Of a DNA stretch of 64,000 nt, positions 11,564-22,462 are shown one piece after another. The position numbers were made by a program, and so were the translations under genes. This stretch comes from Lentinus brumalis (Eukaryota > Basidiomycota > Agaricomycetes > Polyporales > Polyporaceae), in assembly GCA_001792895.1 (NCBI GenBank), contig MARA01000019.1, forward strand, positions 310,001 through 374,000, written 5' to 3'. Each line of letters begins with the position of its first letter. Position 1 is the stretch's first letter. The notes beneath the pieces were generated by a model. That model was given only the letters and a program-made list of their open reading frames with translations, ran no database searches and was not told the origin of the DNA.

Positions 11564-12359
11564 AGGTACGTAGACTGAACAACGATGCCGTTTTCATGCT
11601 TCTGACAATTGAACGGACGATAGTGTCCGGTGTGGCTAATGGAGGACACGTTCACGGACTTGCGGACACTCGGATCTGGTTTCTGTTGACTTATTACACC
11701 TTACTGGACGTTCTTTATCCCCCCAGTGCATCGCGCTCTATATTATACTGTCATATCTTCAGATTGCGCGGAGTAGGGAGGTGAATCGCGTGCAAGACGC
11801 GCTCCTCAGGCCTCAGGGGCACCCGGTGAGTAGATCAGTCGTCGATCTATGGATTCGATGGACTTCGAGGCGGCCAGGTACGTCTGGCTCTTCTAACCCT
11901 TTTGTCTCCGCCCTTACCCACTTCGCAGCACCTTCCACTGCGTGCAAGGTCCGGGCCTATATGGTGCACTGCGCCTCAGGGACCGTACATAGAAACTATC
12001 CTACCTGCCTGACCCATGCACGAAGCCTTTTTCCTGGACCGTCGTTGAACGCTCTTATTGAGCTCGCAGACACCTTGGCACTCTGGAGCAGTGGTAGTAA
12101 TATCGAAATGACTGCATCGGCTCGTCCGCAGCTCGCAGCAGCAGCCTTGGCAACGCGATTCTGCCTCCCTCATATCGGTGAGGAACACACTTGTGTCTTG
12201 AAAGATACCTTGGATTTACTATGGCAGCTCACGAATAGGAGGTCATTATGAGGCGGCACCGATGTACATCGGGTGACTCCGATGATCGAGGTAAACCCTA
12301 TACATTAACCCCTCGCGCTGCGCTTCAAGCTCCTCCATTCGACTTGCGTTCCTACCACC
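11564..12359. other. Intergenic, about 800 bases
   Basis: No supported gene. A possible two-exon mini-gene from 11849 ends after about 27 codons and matches nothing known. A TATA-like CTATACATTAA at about 12297 sits 60 bases upstream of DUF4139 copy B. Confidence 0.4.
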
Positions 12360-14311
12360 ATGTCGTCCCCGACGAAATCTTTCAATGCAGTCGACCACCC
12401 TGTGAAGGCGGCGACGATCTTCCAGTCGTCGACCGCCGAGTTAACACGTGCATTCTCGGTCAATTTGACTGTAAGTACACATCTAAACATGCGTGTTTTC
12501 GCTATCTGACAACATCACTCCTATGTTCACAGGGCGGCAGAAATGTGCTCGAGATTACAGGTTTGTCGAGCCATGTTGACACGGAGTCGCCGCGCATCCA
12601 CGGGCTCGGGTCCGACGCGCGGGTCTTCGACATCTCCTGCGACACAAGGCTCGCCAATGCTCCCGGGCTGCGACCAAAAAAGCACGCCGACGCCGTGAAG
12701 AAGCTGGAGTCGAACATCAAGATTCTGGACATTGAACGTAACGTGCATCGGAACGAATACGATATGCTGGACCAAGCTGTCAAGTCCCTCGCGAACGACA
12801 CGCCCGCGCAAATGGACGCGTTCATGGACCGATTCGTGCAGCGCAAGCTGAACGCGATGACGGCTGTTATGAAGTGCGAGGAGGCGATCGAATCATTGAA
12901 CAAGGAGCTCTGGTTGCTGAACAACGCCAGCAAAGGCGAGACTGCTGGGCGCGTTATCGCAACCATCCTCGCCAAGCGCCCCTGCACGGTCACTTTCCAG
13001 CTCACATATCGTACGTCAAAGCGTCCTCCGAACGTGTTGTGTTGTGTGTGCTGACTGGTTCTTCACACAGTGGTGACTGGCGTGAGCTGGCAGCCGTACT
13101 ACGACTTGCACGCGAGCACGTCAGAGGGAAAGCCGTCCTCCAAGCTATTACTGTTGTACTGCGCCAACATCACACAGAGCACTGGAGAGGATTGGACGAA
13201 CGCGGCTCTCACCCTGAGCACAGCGAATTCGCAGGCGCTTCGCAACCTTTCTGTGCCAGTTATAGATCCACTCCAGGTCACTCCTGCTCGATCCGCTCCT
13301 CAAATCCGTAACATGCAGCCTCCGCGGCGTTCGTCAGACGATAACCTCAGTGTCTGCAGAGCATTGAAAGCTCCGCCGCTGCCTTCTGGCTCAGTCTCCC
13401 GGACCAGGCAGGACGTGGCGCGCTTCCCACAGAATCTTGAAGAGGATGATTTCGATGTCGTTGAAGGCGGCGTTGACTACGACATCTCTGGTCCACCTAC
13501 GAGTGTCAATCGTAGTCCGCTTTCCCTGGCGTATCGTGTGGACGGACTGGTGACACTGCCTAGCGATGGGGTTGCCCACAAGGTCTCGATTGCTGCGCTC
13601 GACTTCTCGGCTGAGCTCAAGTACGTGTGCGTGCCGCGCAAGAGCACATCCGCTTTCATTCAGGGCACGGTCAAAAACACGAGCGAGTACGAGCTGCTCG
13701 CGGGGCCGGTCAGCGTCTTCATGGATGAAGGTTTCGTGACGAAGACGTTCTTCAACGTGCGTATTTATCGCACTAGTGGCTGTGGATACGATGTCTGAAC
13801 GCTGCTGTAGCTCATCGGCGCGGACGAGAGCTTCGACTGCGTCTTCGGCATCGACAGCGCTCTCCGCGTCACGTATACCCGCAAATCACAGACGGAACAC
13901 GAGCCGGCCCGCAGCTTCGCTGAACCCACGAAGACCACTACGCGCACAACCACTACGACAGTGACGAACGGACACGCGTTCGATATCTCTGCCCTCATCA
14001 TCCGCGATTCTATACCGCTGGGCAACGAGGATGCAAACATCAAAGTTATGCTACGGAAGCCCGACGGGCTTGCCCGGGTCAAGGACGGCGAAGAGATCAC
14101 CGTTCGTCTTGAAGGCCAGGTCAAGGACGCCAAGGCACGGTGGTCGAAGGTGGAGAATGGGAAGGGAGGAGAGAAGGATGGGATGTACGAGTGGGTGTGT
14201 GCCCTACCTGCCGGCGAGACGGTCAGCTTGGAGGCGGAGTGGGCGGTTAAGGCCCCCAGCAGCGTGAAGTGGGAGGAGGTCGCGAACAAGGATGGCGACC
14301 AGAAGGACTGA
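12360..14311 (+). CDS. DUF4140/DUF4139 family protein, copy B, intact
   Basis: Four exons (12360-12470, 12533-13010, 13071-13756, 13811-14311) give 591 residues with no interruption. The N-terminal DUF4140-type domain runs from VDHPVKAATIFQSSTAELTR through RIHGLGSDARVFDISCDT to a helical hairpin ending LNKELWLLNNASKGE. The DUF4139 domain begins VTGVSWQPYYDL and includes CANITQSTGEDWTNAALTLS, FDCVFGIDSALRVTY and a C-terminal beta-rich part with MYEWVCALPAGETVSLEAEWAVKAP. A Pro/Arg-rich linker separates two halves of the second domain. No signal peptide or membrane span is visible, so it is probably cytosolic. It converges with copy C, 164 bases between stops. Related bacterial proteins are annotated 'mucoidy inhibitor A'; that function should not be carried over. 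Confidence 0.9.
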
Positions 14312-14475
14312 AGTTAGCTGTATCCGATGTACATACTTGTATCTTGAACTCTGTACTATAGCGAATATCACCGTGCCATTTTGTAGTCGAGACCCGATCA
14401 TGTTGGGGTTCCGACATTCTTGGTGAGACGATCTCTTCAATTCGAGCTTGAAAACGTTCTAGGTACATCGTGCGT

Positions 14476-16456
14476 CTATGTATTGCGGATGATCACGGTT
14501 GGTCCATTCTTGCTAACCTTGGTCGCTGATGTTTCTTCCCATTCCACGTCCGCCGGTCCCTTCACAGCCCACTCCGTCTGCAAGACGACCTCCTCGCCAG
14601 CAGGAATGCGGCATACCCATTCGTACAATCCGTCTTTCTCTCCGCCTTCCCCATCCTTGATTGACGTCCAGTGAACCTTGACGTCCTTGAGGTGACTCCC
14701 AGAATCCACGGAGACATCCTCGCCGTCCTTCGCCGCAGCCAACCCCTCAGGTTTCTGGAGCGTGACCTTGACTTTTGCGTCCGCGTCTCCCAGAGGGATG
14801 GCGTCGCGGACGATGACCCCGGCGATCTCGAACACATGACCGTTCATTACGGTCGTGGTCACCATCCGCGTCGTCGTCTTCGTGGGGTCGACGAAGTTTC
14901 GGACTGCGTCCTGGTCTGTGCGCGACTGCTCCTTGTACGAGACCTTGAGGGCGGTATCCACACCGAGGACACATGTGAAGCTCTCGCCCACGTTGACGAG
15001 CTGTGTGCACACCTCAGTCCGCTGGTGATTGAAAGGATATCGGGAACATCGCTCACCTGGAGCAATGTCTTCGTCACAAAACCGTTGTCCACGAAGACGC
15101 TCACTGGTCCAGCAAATAGCTGATATTCGCTGGTGTTCTTGATGCTCGCCTCTATGAACGCGGACGTCTCCTTCCGCGGTACGCAGACATACTGCAATCC
15201 AGCGGCGAAGTGAAGGGTCGCCAGAGAAATCTTGTGCGCGAGCCATCACTGGGCAGCGGCGCCCTCCCATCGACTCGATAGGACAGCGCCAGTGGGTTGC
15301 GATCGACGGTTGTCCCACGAGCGACAGTCTCAGCCTGCGCAGGGGCTATTTCATAGTCAACGGATACTACGCGTTCTCTTTCTCGCGACACCGATGCCCG
15401 CCGGCTCCCGTAATCCCTAATAACGATAGGTGACCTTGAGGGCCGACCGCCATAGTAGCGTTCACGATATGCGGGCGAAGATCCGTGCCGATAGCGGCGT
15501 GGAGACGGAGAGCGGTAGCGCGTGGTGCTGGGAGGTGCGACTGCGACTGAGGAGATTTTCAGCGGTTCAGCAGTGGGTACGGAGAGACTCTCTAGAGTCC
15601 GCGAGTTCGCGGTGCTCAAAGTGAGGGCTGCGTCGGTCCAGTCTTCTCCGGTAGACTGATTGATATTCGCGAAGTAATGCAGCGCTACCGTGGAAGATGT
15701 CTTGCCATCACTCGTCGTGACGGCACGAAGGTCGTAGGAAGGCGTCCAGCTGACACCCGACACCACTGCAAAGCAAGGCCGGTCAGAGTCGAAGGCTCAA
15801 TTCATTACAGCAAGTACTCACAGTACGTCAACAAGATCTCGACCTCGCACTCGTGCTTGGCAAGGACAGTAGCTGAGACGGTTCCAGTCGCCGCCCCCTT
15901 GCGCCCTTTTCCCAGTAGAGATATCTCGCGCTCGATTTTTCCGAGCTCGCGATCTGCTTCCAGGATCGTCTTCGTCGCGCGCCTCTTGCGCACCAGAATG
16001 CTTTCCAGGAGGCCGTCCAGCTCACTGCCGGTCTTCACGGGAGTATGCAGCGCCTCATTCAGCGCCGCGTACTCTTCGCGCTGGATGCTGCGTTCCGCCA
16101 CGAGTTCCTGTTTCTTCGCATCGAGTTCCTCCGCTTTGGCGGTCGGAGTCATCAAGGTGGGGCGCGTAACCTCGCAGCAGATGTCGAAGACGCTGGCCTC
16201 CTCGTGTGGTGTGTGAATCCTTGGAGACCCTTGGTCGATGTTGCTGGACAGTCCGGAGACCTGAACGGTGTTGCGACCACTCTGTCCACCGGGTATCGTG
16301 CAATCCTCAGCCTCAGTTTTCTGAACCAAGCGGTACTCAGCTCACCTGGAGATTGACCTTGAATGTACGAGTCACCTCGGCCTTCGATGACTGGAATATA
16401 GTCACCGACTTGACGAGGTGATCCGCTGCTTCAAGGTCAATTGTCTTGGAGAGCAT
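14476..16456 (-). pseudogene. DUF4140/DUF4139 family protein, copy C, single-base frameshift in exon 3
   Basis: Exons (reverse) 16346-16456, 15822-16281, 15057-15765 and 14476-15000 have the family's phases except exon 3, which is 709 bases where the phase needs 710. After GRAPLPSDG the frame leaves the family sequence; one extra base near 15239-15243 restores AHKISLATLHFAAGLQYVCVPRK and everything downstream. The copy is more diverged than A, B and D: the N-terminal exon begins LSKTIDLEAADHLVKSVTIF and the second exon SGRNTVQVSGLSSNID. Its linker is rich in Arg and Ser (RYRSPSPRRYRHGSS, then RERERVVSV), unlike the Pro-rich linkers of the others. Corrected length would be 601 residues. Young pseudogene or base-calling error cannot be separated here. 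Confidence 0.85.
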
Positions 16457-16906
16457 CGCGATTGCGGAGCGATCTGCGACAAGATTCGTCAGTAATGTCA
16501 GGGAAATGGGTGTGACCCTCTTGGCAACTCCGAGCGTTGGGACAAGCTGTTGAAGGAGCGAGGCCAACAAGAGATGGAACCTATTGTATGTGGTGATCGT
16601 TCTTGTACTTGTAGTGTTCCTCCCATGCACTAGGCGGCATCATGTCGGGGCATTTTCAGTACGCAGCACGTCCATGTGAGCTGGGTGCCTTGCCCTAAGG
16701 CTGGAACGTGGGTGCCAGGCTGTGCAGGACAAATAAATGTACACTTCGCTGTCACGGGTAAGAAGTCGTTGTGAGGGGAGAGTGGTGAAGGCGGTGCCGC
16801 CACATACTACAATGACTCGAAACTTGAACCTCTATTTCAAGACACCTACAAAAAGGCAGCGTCCCTCTAATCCAGGAGTCATCTCTTCCCCATCGTGCCG
16901 ACCACC
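16457..16906. promoter_or_regulatory. Shared bidirectional promoter region of DUF4139 copies C and D
   Basis: A 450-base head-to-head spacer between the start codons of copy C (reverse) and copy D (forward). An AT-rich CTACAAAAAGG about 60 bases before copy D is the best TATA-like candidate. No coding exon is supported. Confidence 0.55.
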
Positions 16907-19138
16907 ATGATGTCGACAGTTCACAAGATCTCACTCAGCGCCGCCGACTATCCCCTCAGGAGTGTGACCATCTTCCAGTCATCGACCGCGGAGCTCACGC
17001 GTGAGATTACAGTCGACCTGAAGGTGCGTATTCGGGCCCTTCCATATGCATCCGCAAAAGCTGAGAATACTGTAGAGATTCGACCGTAGCGGCGGGGGTC
17101 CGGGATGTGACACGGACCCGTAGGGTCCGACATAGCGGCGGCGGGCCCGGTGACCTGTGACACCGCCGCCGTAGGCGGCGGAAAATTCCGGATTTGGGCA
17201 TATAAACGCCCAAAATCACCCTGCTTTGGCCCGCCGCTAGCGGCGGGACCTGTTGTGACCTGTGACCGACAGGCCAAATAGCGGCGCGTCAACCGGCCTG
17301 TGACGTGTGACGCGCCGCTATGGTCGAATCTCTACAGTATCATGTACAGAGTGGCAGGAACGTGCTCGAAATCACGGGTATCTCTAGTCGTGTTGACAAG
17401 GAGTCCCCTCGCATTCATGGGCTTGGCGCGGACACGCGTGTCTTTGACATCTCCTGTGACACGAACCTCGCATCTGCTCCCGGTCCTAGGAACCGACAAG
17501 ATGCTCAGGCAGTCAAGGAACTCACTTCGAAGATCAGTGCCGCGGAACTCGAGCGCGAATTGTGTCAGAACGAAGAAGTCATGCTGGACGATGCTACAAT
17601 AATACAGTCGCTGGCGAATGGCAAACCCACCGAGCTCAATGAGTTCATGGACAGTATCCTGCGTCGCAAACGCGCCACCATGCAGGCCTTCAAGGACTAC
17701 TCGGAGCAGATCACAGCGCTCAAAAAAGAGCTGTGGTTGCTGACCGATGCCAATAAGGGCGAGATATCCGGGCGGGTGATCGCAACCATTATCTCCAAAC
17801 GCGAGTGCAAGGTCGCGTTCCAGCTCACGTATCGTGAGTCGCCAGTTGCAGCATCTACCGTTGCACATAGAATCTCACAGTGATCTCCGACAGTTGTCAC
17901 CGGCGCGAGCTGGACGCCCTACTATGATCTCCACGCCACGACATCCGAGGGCAGGCCTTCCTCCATGGTGTCCCTCCTGTACTGCGCCAACATCACTCAG
18001 AACACTGGAGAAGATTGGACCGATACAGTACTGACTCTCAGCACCGCCAATTCACAGGCACTTCGTACCCTGTCGGTTCCTGTCCTTGATCCTCTGAAAG
18101 TGTCGCCTGAGGTGCCTGTCCCACCGCAACAGGCCTCCGTCCCAGCGATTCCCACTCCATCTCCTATGCATCTGCAGCCCGACCTTTCTGGTCCTGCCCC
18201 CGTATACCCGCAAATCCTTCGGAGTGGCCGAACACGTCAGACGGCGCGGCGCGCCAACACTACGGCTATAGTGCAGGCCGACACGGACGAGTCAGTGGAG
18301 AAAGACGATGGTACCTCTGCTCCACCGACCACCGTCGACCGCAGTCCTCTGTCACTTTCCTACCACGTTGAGGGGCTCGTAATCCTGCCGAGCGATGGAG
18401 TCGCCCACAAGGTCTCCATCGCGATGTTGGATTTCACGGCGGACCTGAGATACGTTTGTGTACCGCGCAAGAATACGTCTGCGTTCATCGAGGCAATGAT
18501 CAAGAACACGAGCGAGTACGAGCTTCTCCCCGGGCCTGTGAGGGTCTTCATGGATGACGACTTCGTCACGAAGACCTCTCTCGATGTACGTTCTCGGCTA
18601 CATTGCTGGCGGGTGCTGTCGCTGATCTCGACGATAGCTCATCAGCGTTAACGAGAGCTTCGACTGCGTCCTCGGAGTTGACACCGCTCTCCGCGTCACG
18701 TACAGCCAGAAGTCACATACGGAGCACGAGCCGGCGCGCAGCTTCGCGGAGCCGACGAAGACTACGACCCGCACGATAACAGTCACAGCGACAAATGGGC
18801 ACACCTTTGACATTCCGAAACTCCTCATCCCCGACGTCATCCCGCTGGGCAACGAGGACGCGAACATTAAGGTCATGCTTCGCAAGCCCGAAGGGCTCGC
18901 GCAGATCAAGGACGGCGAGGAGATCACCGTGGGTTCGATGGGCGACGTCAAAGAAGTCAAGGCGCGGTGGTCGAAGGTGGACAACGGGAAGGGTGGGGAG
19001 AAGGACGGGATGTACGAGTGGGTGTGTGCCATACCTGCCGGTAAGAAGGTCAGTGTGGAGGCGGAATGGGCGATCAAGGCCCCCAGCAACGTGAAGTGGG
19101 AAGAGAGCGTCAACAAGGACACGGCGCAGAAGAATTGA
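16907..19138 (+). CDS. DUF4140/DUF4139 family protein, copy D, intact with MITE in intron 1
   Basis: Four exons (16907-17023, 17350-17833, 17894-18585, 18638-19138) give 597 residues; two consecutive ATGs start the frame. Motifs are those of copies A and B: VTIFQSSTAELTREITV, RIHGLGADTRVFDISCDT, LKKELWLLTDANKGE, VTGASWTPYYDLHATTSEG, CANITQNTGEDWTDTVLTLS and MYEWVCAIPAGKKVSVEAEW. The linker is Pro-rich (PVPPQQASVPAIPTPSP). Intron 1 is 326 bases against 52-64 in the other copies; the excess is a MITE-like insertion whose right end stops nine bases before the splice acceptor AG boundary. The coding frame is undisturbed, so splicing may still work. Confidence 0.9.
17067..17340. mobile_element. 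MITE-like palindromic element inside intron 1 of DUF4139 copy D
   Basis: Terminal inverted repeats of 28 bases at 17067-17094 and 17313-17340 match at 27 positions; their outer part reads ACTGTAGAGATTCGACC. TA at each outer edge suggests a TA target duplication, as for Tc1/mariner-derived MITEs. The interior is GC-rich with nested inverted repeats (for example CCGCCGCCGTAGGCGGCGG and CCCGCCGCTAGCGGCGGG) and repeated GACCTGTGAC units. A hairpin GGGC-loop-GCCC at 17196-17211 sits at the exact midpoint of the element. There is no coding capacity. Confidence 0.85.
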
Positions 19139-19590
19139 CATACCAATCATGCACGTAGTACTACCAGTCGGTCGTACTGGGCTCGCGAGGGATGTGTACT
19201 CAGGTGCTTAGCCTACTTAAGTACATTGGACTTCAAATGCAAATTGTATAGGCGGCTTTCGGCTCCGCCCACCGGGCCGGGGCGCCTCACCATGTCCGAA
19301 GTCTGCCGCCAAGCCTCCGACTTGTTCGAAACACGTCCATGCATCTAACCTGCATCCATGATGCATGAGGCCTGGGACACTAGTATCCACTGCGGCACTG
19401 CCCTGGTCGTCGTCATTTCGATGCTCCTGGACCCTGATAAATTACTGTCACAGACTCAATCGTCCCGCCGAGAGATGAGCGGTTTCTGCACGCGCCCTGT
19501 ACGTACGGCGGGCAGTGTCCCAACATAAGTGGTACTGATGAGCCATATCCCTGCGATATTTGTCCTTGTGCAGCTTTGCGACTCTGCAGG
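19139..19590. other. Intergenic spacer
   Basis: About 450 bases between copy D and the GMC oxidoreductase gene; contains the copy D 3' UTR and the GMC promoter. No other structure seen. Confidence 0.5.
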
Positions 19591-22204
19591 ATGGGTCTCT
19601 CGCAGTCTCTGAATCGGGCAGTCGTCAATGATCCAAGCAAATTTGCCACCAAGGTTACTACTGCCGTCGACAACAGTGGACCATGGAAGGGATATGACTA
19701 TGTGATAGTGGGCGGAGGTAAGTCAAATAAATTTTAGAAGCCTGCATATCCAGTTGATGCGTATATGAGGTACCGCCGGCTGCGTGCTGGCTGCCAGGTT
19801 ATCCGAGAATCGAGACAGTACCGTCTTGCTAGTGGAAGCAGGCCGGAGGTGCAGTGCCTAACAATCGCCTTTTCGCGAAAATGTCACGACACATGGTTGA
19901 ATGTGCTCTAGCCACGTCGGTGACCTACCGACGAGCAACCGCCTTGGATTTTCGAACATTTTCAAGACGGCGAGGGACTGGAATCTGCATACGAGGTTCG
20001 CTCTCTTTCCTCGGAACGATGTTGTACAAGAGTTCAGATTCCGCAGCAAACAGAAGCATCTCAACGAGCGAGAGACGTATTGGCCTCGGGGGAAGATTCT
20101 GGGCGGTACAAGGTGGATCAAGCATGTGCCTTGCCGTCTCGTATCGCTCCGATGGGGCTGATAGATGTCTTGCAATGCAACGAACGCGCTGATCTATCAC
20201 CGCTGTCCTCCTGAAGGTGACCCGGTCCGTCCTGCTATAGCTGCTAATTGTTCTGATCTCGGTTTAGACTTCAATGAGTGGGTTACACTTGGTGCGAAAG
20301 GCTGGTCATACTCCGATCTAAAACCGTAAGCACCGTCAGCTATTGACTGTATCCTGAGCCTGAACGTCATACAGGTACTTCGTCAAATCGGAGGCATACT
20401 GTTCGAACCCCAAATGGCATCCCGAGATCAAAGCTGCGGAACACGGCTCTGACGGCCGTTGGAAAATCAGACACCCCTCAGAAACCGCGGTACGTGAGTC
20501 TCATCCATCCTGCCTGCTGATTGAGCGACTGAAGAGGCCGTTCTCAGCCAATGAATGAGGCTATCATCCAAACCTGTCAAAATCTTGGCATGCGGCATAT
20601 TCAGTGAGCCGTGCAATGTTACTCTGCTACCCAGACGTCTCTGAGAACGGCATGAAATGATATGAATGCAGTTTCGGGTTCGCTTGGAGTGTCCCGGTTC
20701 ATGGGGTCAATGGACGCTCGTGGACGGAGTGGGTATTCACAATTAGGATTCGTGATGCGGCCTTCCTCACGTACGAGACAGGAAGCTCTACGGCCACTGC
20801 CTATCTTTCGGACAATGTGCTAGCAAGGCCGAACCTTACCGTCGCTGTCGACACCATGGTAGAAAAGGTCCTTTTCTCGACGTCCCCAGGTGGATGCCCT
20901 CGCGCAGTCGGCATCGAAGTCTCCACGGGACCGGATTCACCACGCTTCCGTGTCTCCGCTACATGCGAGGTGATCCTCTGCGGTGGGGCAGTCGGCACCC
21001 CTCAAGTGTTGCTTCTCTCGGGTGTAGGCCCTGCAGATGAACTGGTTAAGTCAGGCATTCCTGTCGTCAAGGAGCTTCCGGCCGTGGGACGCAACCTTGT
21101 AGACGTGAGTGCGGTAGTGATCATACGAACTCGGAGATTCCTGACCCTGGTCTTCAGCATGTCTCGAGTGGCCGACTGGCAATTCGAGCGAAGCCGGGCT
21201 CGACATACGATTATATCACTGACCCTATATCCGGGCTCTTCGCCATGTTCAAGTGGCTGATCTTCGGTAGAGGGCCGTTGTCCTCCATGGGCTGGTCTTC
21301 CGCAGCATCTGTGCGCTCTATGGATCACACGTATGTCCTCCGATGTCCACCATGATTGCATTATCAAACTCATGTTCTTCAGAGTACCTCACTATGTACA
21401 AGGAGAATGCAGGGTAGTACCTGTTAACGACAGGACCTCCGATCCGGACGTTCCCGACCTTGAGCTGATCTGGTTCCCGCTCACCGTGTTTGATGATGCA
21501 TTTCCAAAGCCGCCGCCTGGTACATCAGGTATCACACTGGCCGCAGTCGCTCTCAGACCAGAAAGCAGGGGACGTATCACACTCCGATCTGCCAGTGCAT
21601 GGGACAAACCGGTCATAGACCCCAAGTGCGTACCGCGCTACGTAGAGACAGACACCATCTGATAGCCTCCCACAGTTACCTATCCACCGAAAGCGACATG
21701 AATATACTCGTCTGCGGCGTCCGCCTGCTCATGCGCATAGCTCGCACGGAGCCGCTCGCGTCGAAGCTCACGCTGAAGCCGCACGCAACTGATCCGACTT
21801 CCCCATGGTGGCCGGGAGATGCAGACCCTGATTGGGTGAGTCTTGCCTTATCCCAGGCGCGAGCTCCGAAGTACTGACAAGGCCCCAGGTCAGCGATGAT
21901 GAGATTTGCGACTTACTACGGCGAAGTGCGCTACCGGCGTGGAATCCTGTATGTATCATCCTCACTCGAATCATTCATGAGTATCCTGATTGAACACTCC
22001 TTCATCTAGGTCTCATCCGCTCGCATGGGAGTGAATCCCGAAGACAGCGTTGTCGACCCTGAATTACATGTTCACGGCATTTCTGGGCTGCGAGTGGTCG
22101 AAGCATCCGACTTTCCTGCACAACTCTCCGGTCACCCCTGTGCTGTTGTGGTTGCGATCGCGGAGAAGGCTGCAGACATGATCAAGCAGGACTCAATTAT
22201 GTAG
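19591..22204 (+). CDS. GMC oxidoreductase (aryl-alcohol oxidase / alcohol oxidase type), many introns
   Basis: FAD-dependent glucose-methanol-choline family. In order: GPWKGYDYVIVGGG at the N-terminus (FAD-binding GxGxxG completed by TAGCVLAARLSEN in the next exon), IFKTARDWN, YWPRGKILGG, ALIYHRCPPEDFNEWVTLGAKGWSYSDL, RPNLTVAVDTMVEKVLF, the second GMC signature GGAVGTPQVLLLSGVG, VGRNLVDHVSSGP, and the C-terminal substrate-side region ending VSSARMGVNPEDSVVDP and SGHPCAVVVAIAEKAADMI, stop at 22202. More than ten introns are needed. The exon after VEAG (about 19850-19930) and the segment near 20730-20790 are uncertain. The His normally before the PVSSARMG motif reads Asn (WNP) in my splice model, so activity is open. 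Confidence 0.78.
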
Positions 22205-22462
22205 AACGCCCACGGACGAGTGCTGCTCCGACTTGTCAGATAGGGCCCTCCAAATTGATAGCTTCTGCGCTTTCCTGACGCTAGCACCGTCAGGATGAGT
22301 TTCACGACACTCGCATGACTCAGATGCCGAACTGACAGAAGAGTGTGCTACGTGCTCGACAACTTCACGAACCCGGCCCGGTCGAACAACCATACACATT
22401 CCAGAAACGACATACTATACAACGAACTGTGCTGATGCTAATGATATCCTCTGTCTCTATGC

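Noticed and set aside
11849..11991. Two-exon mini-gene upstream of DUF4139 copy B
   Set aside because: It has good-looking splice sites but would encode only about 27 residues with no known match.
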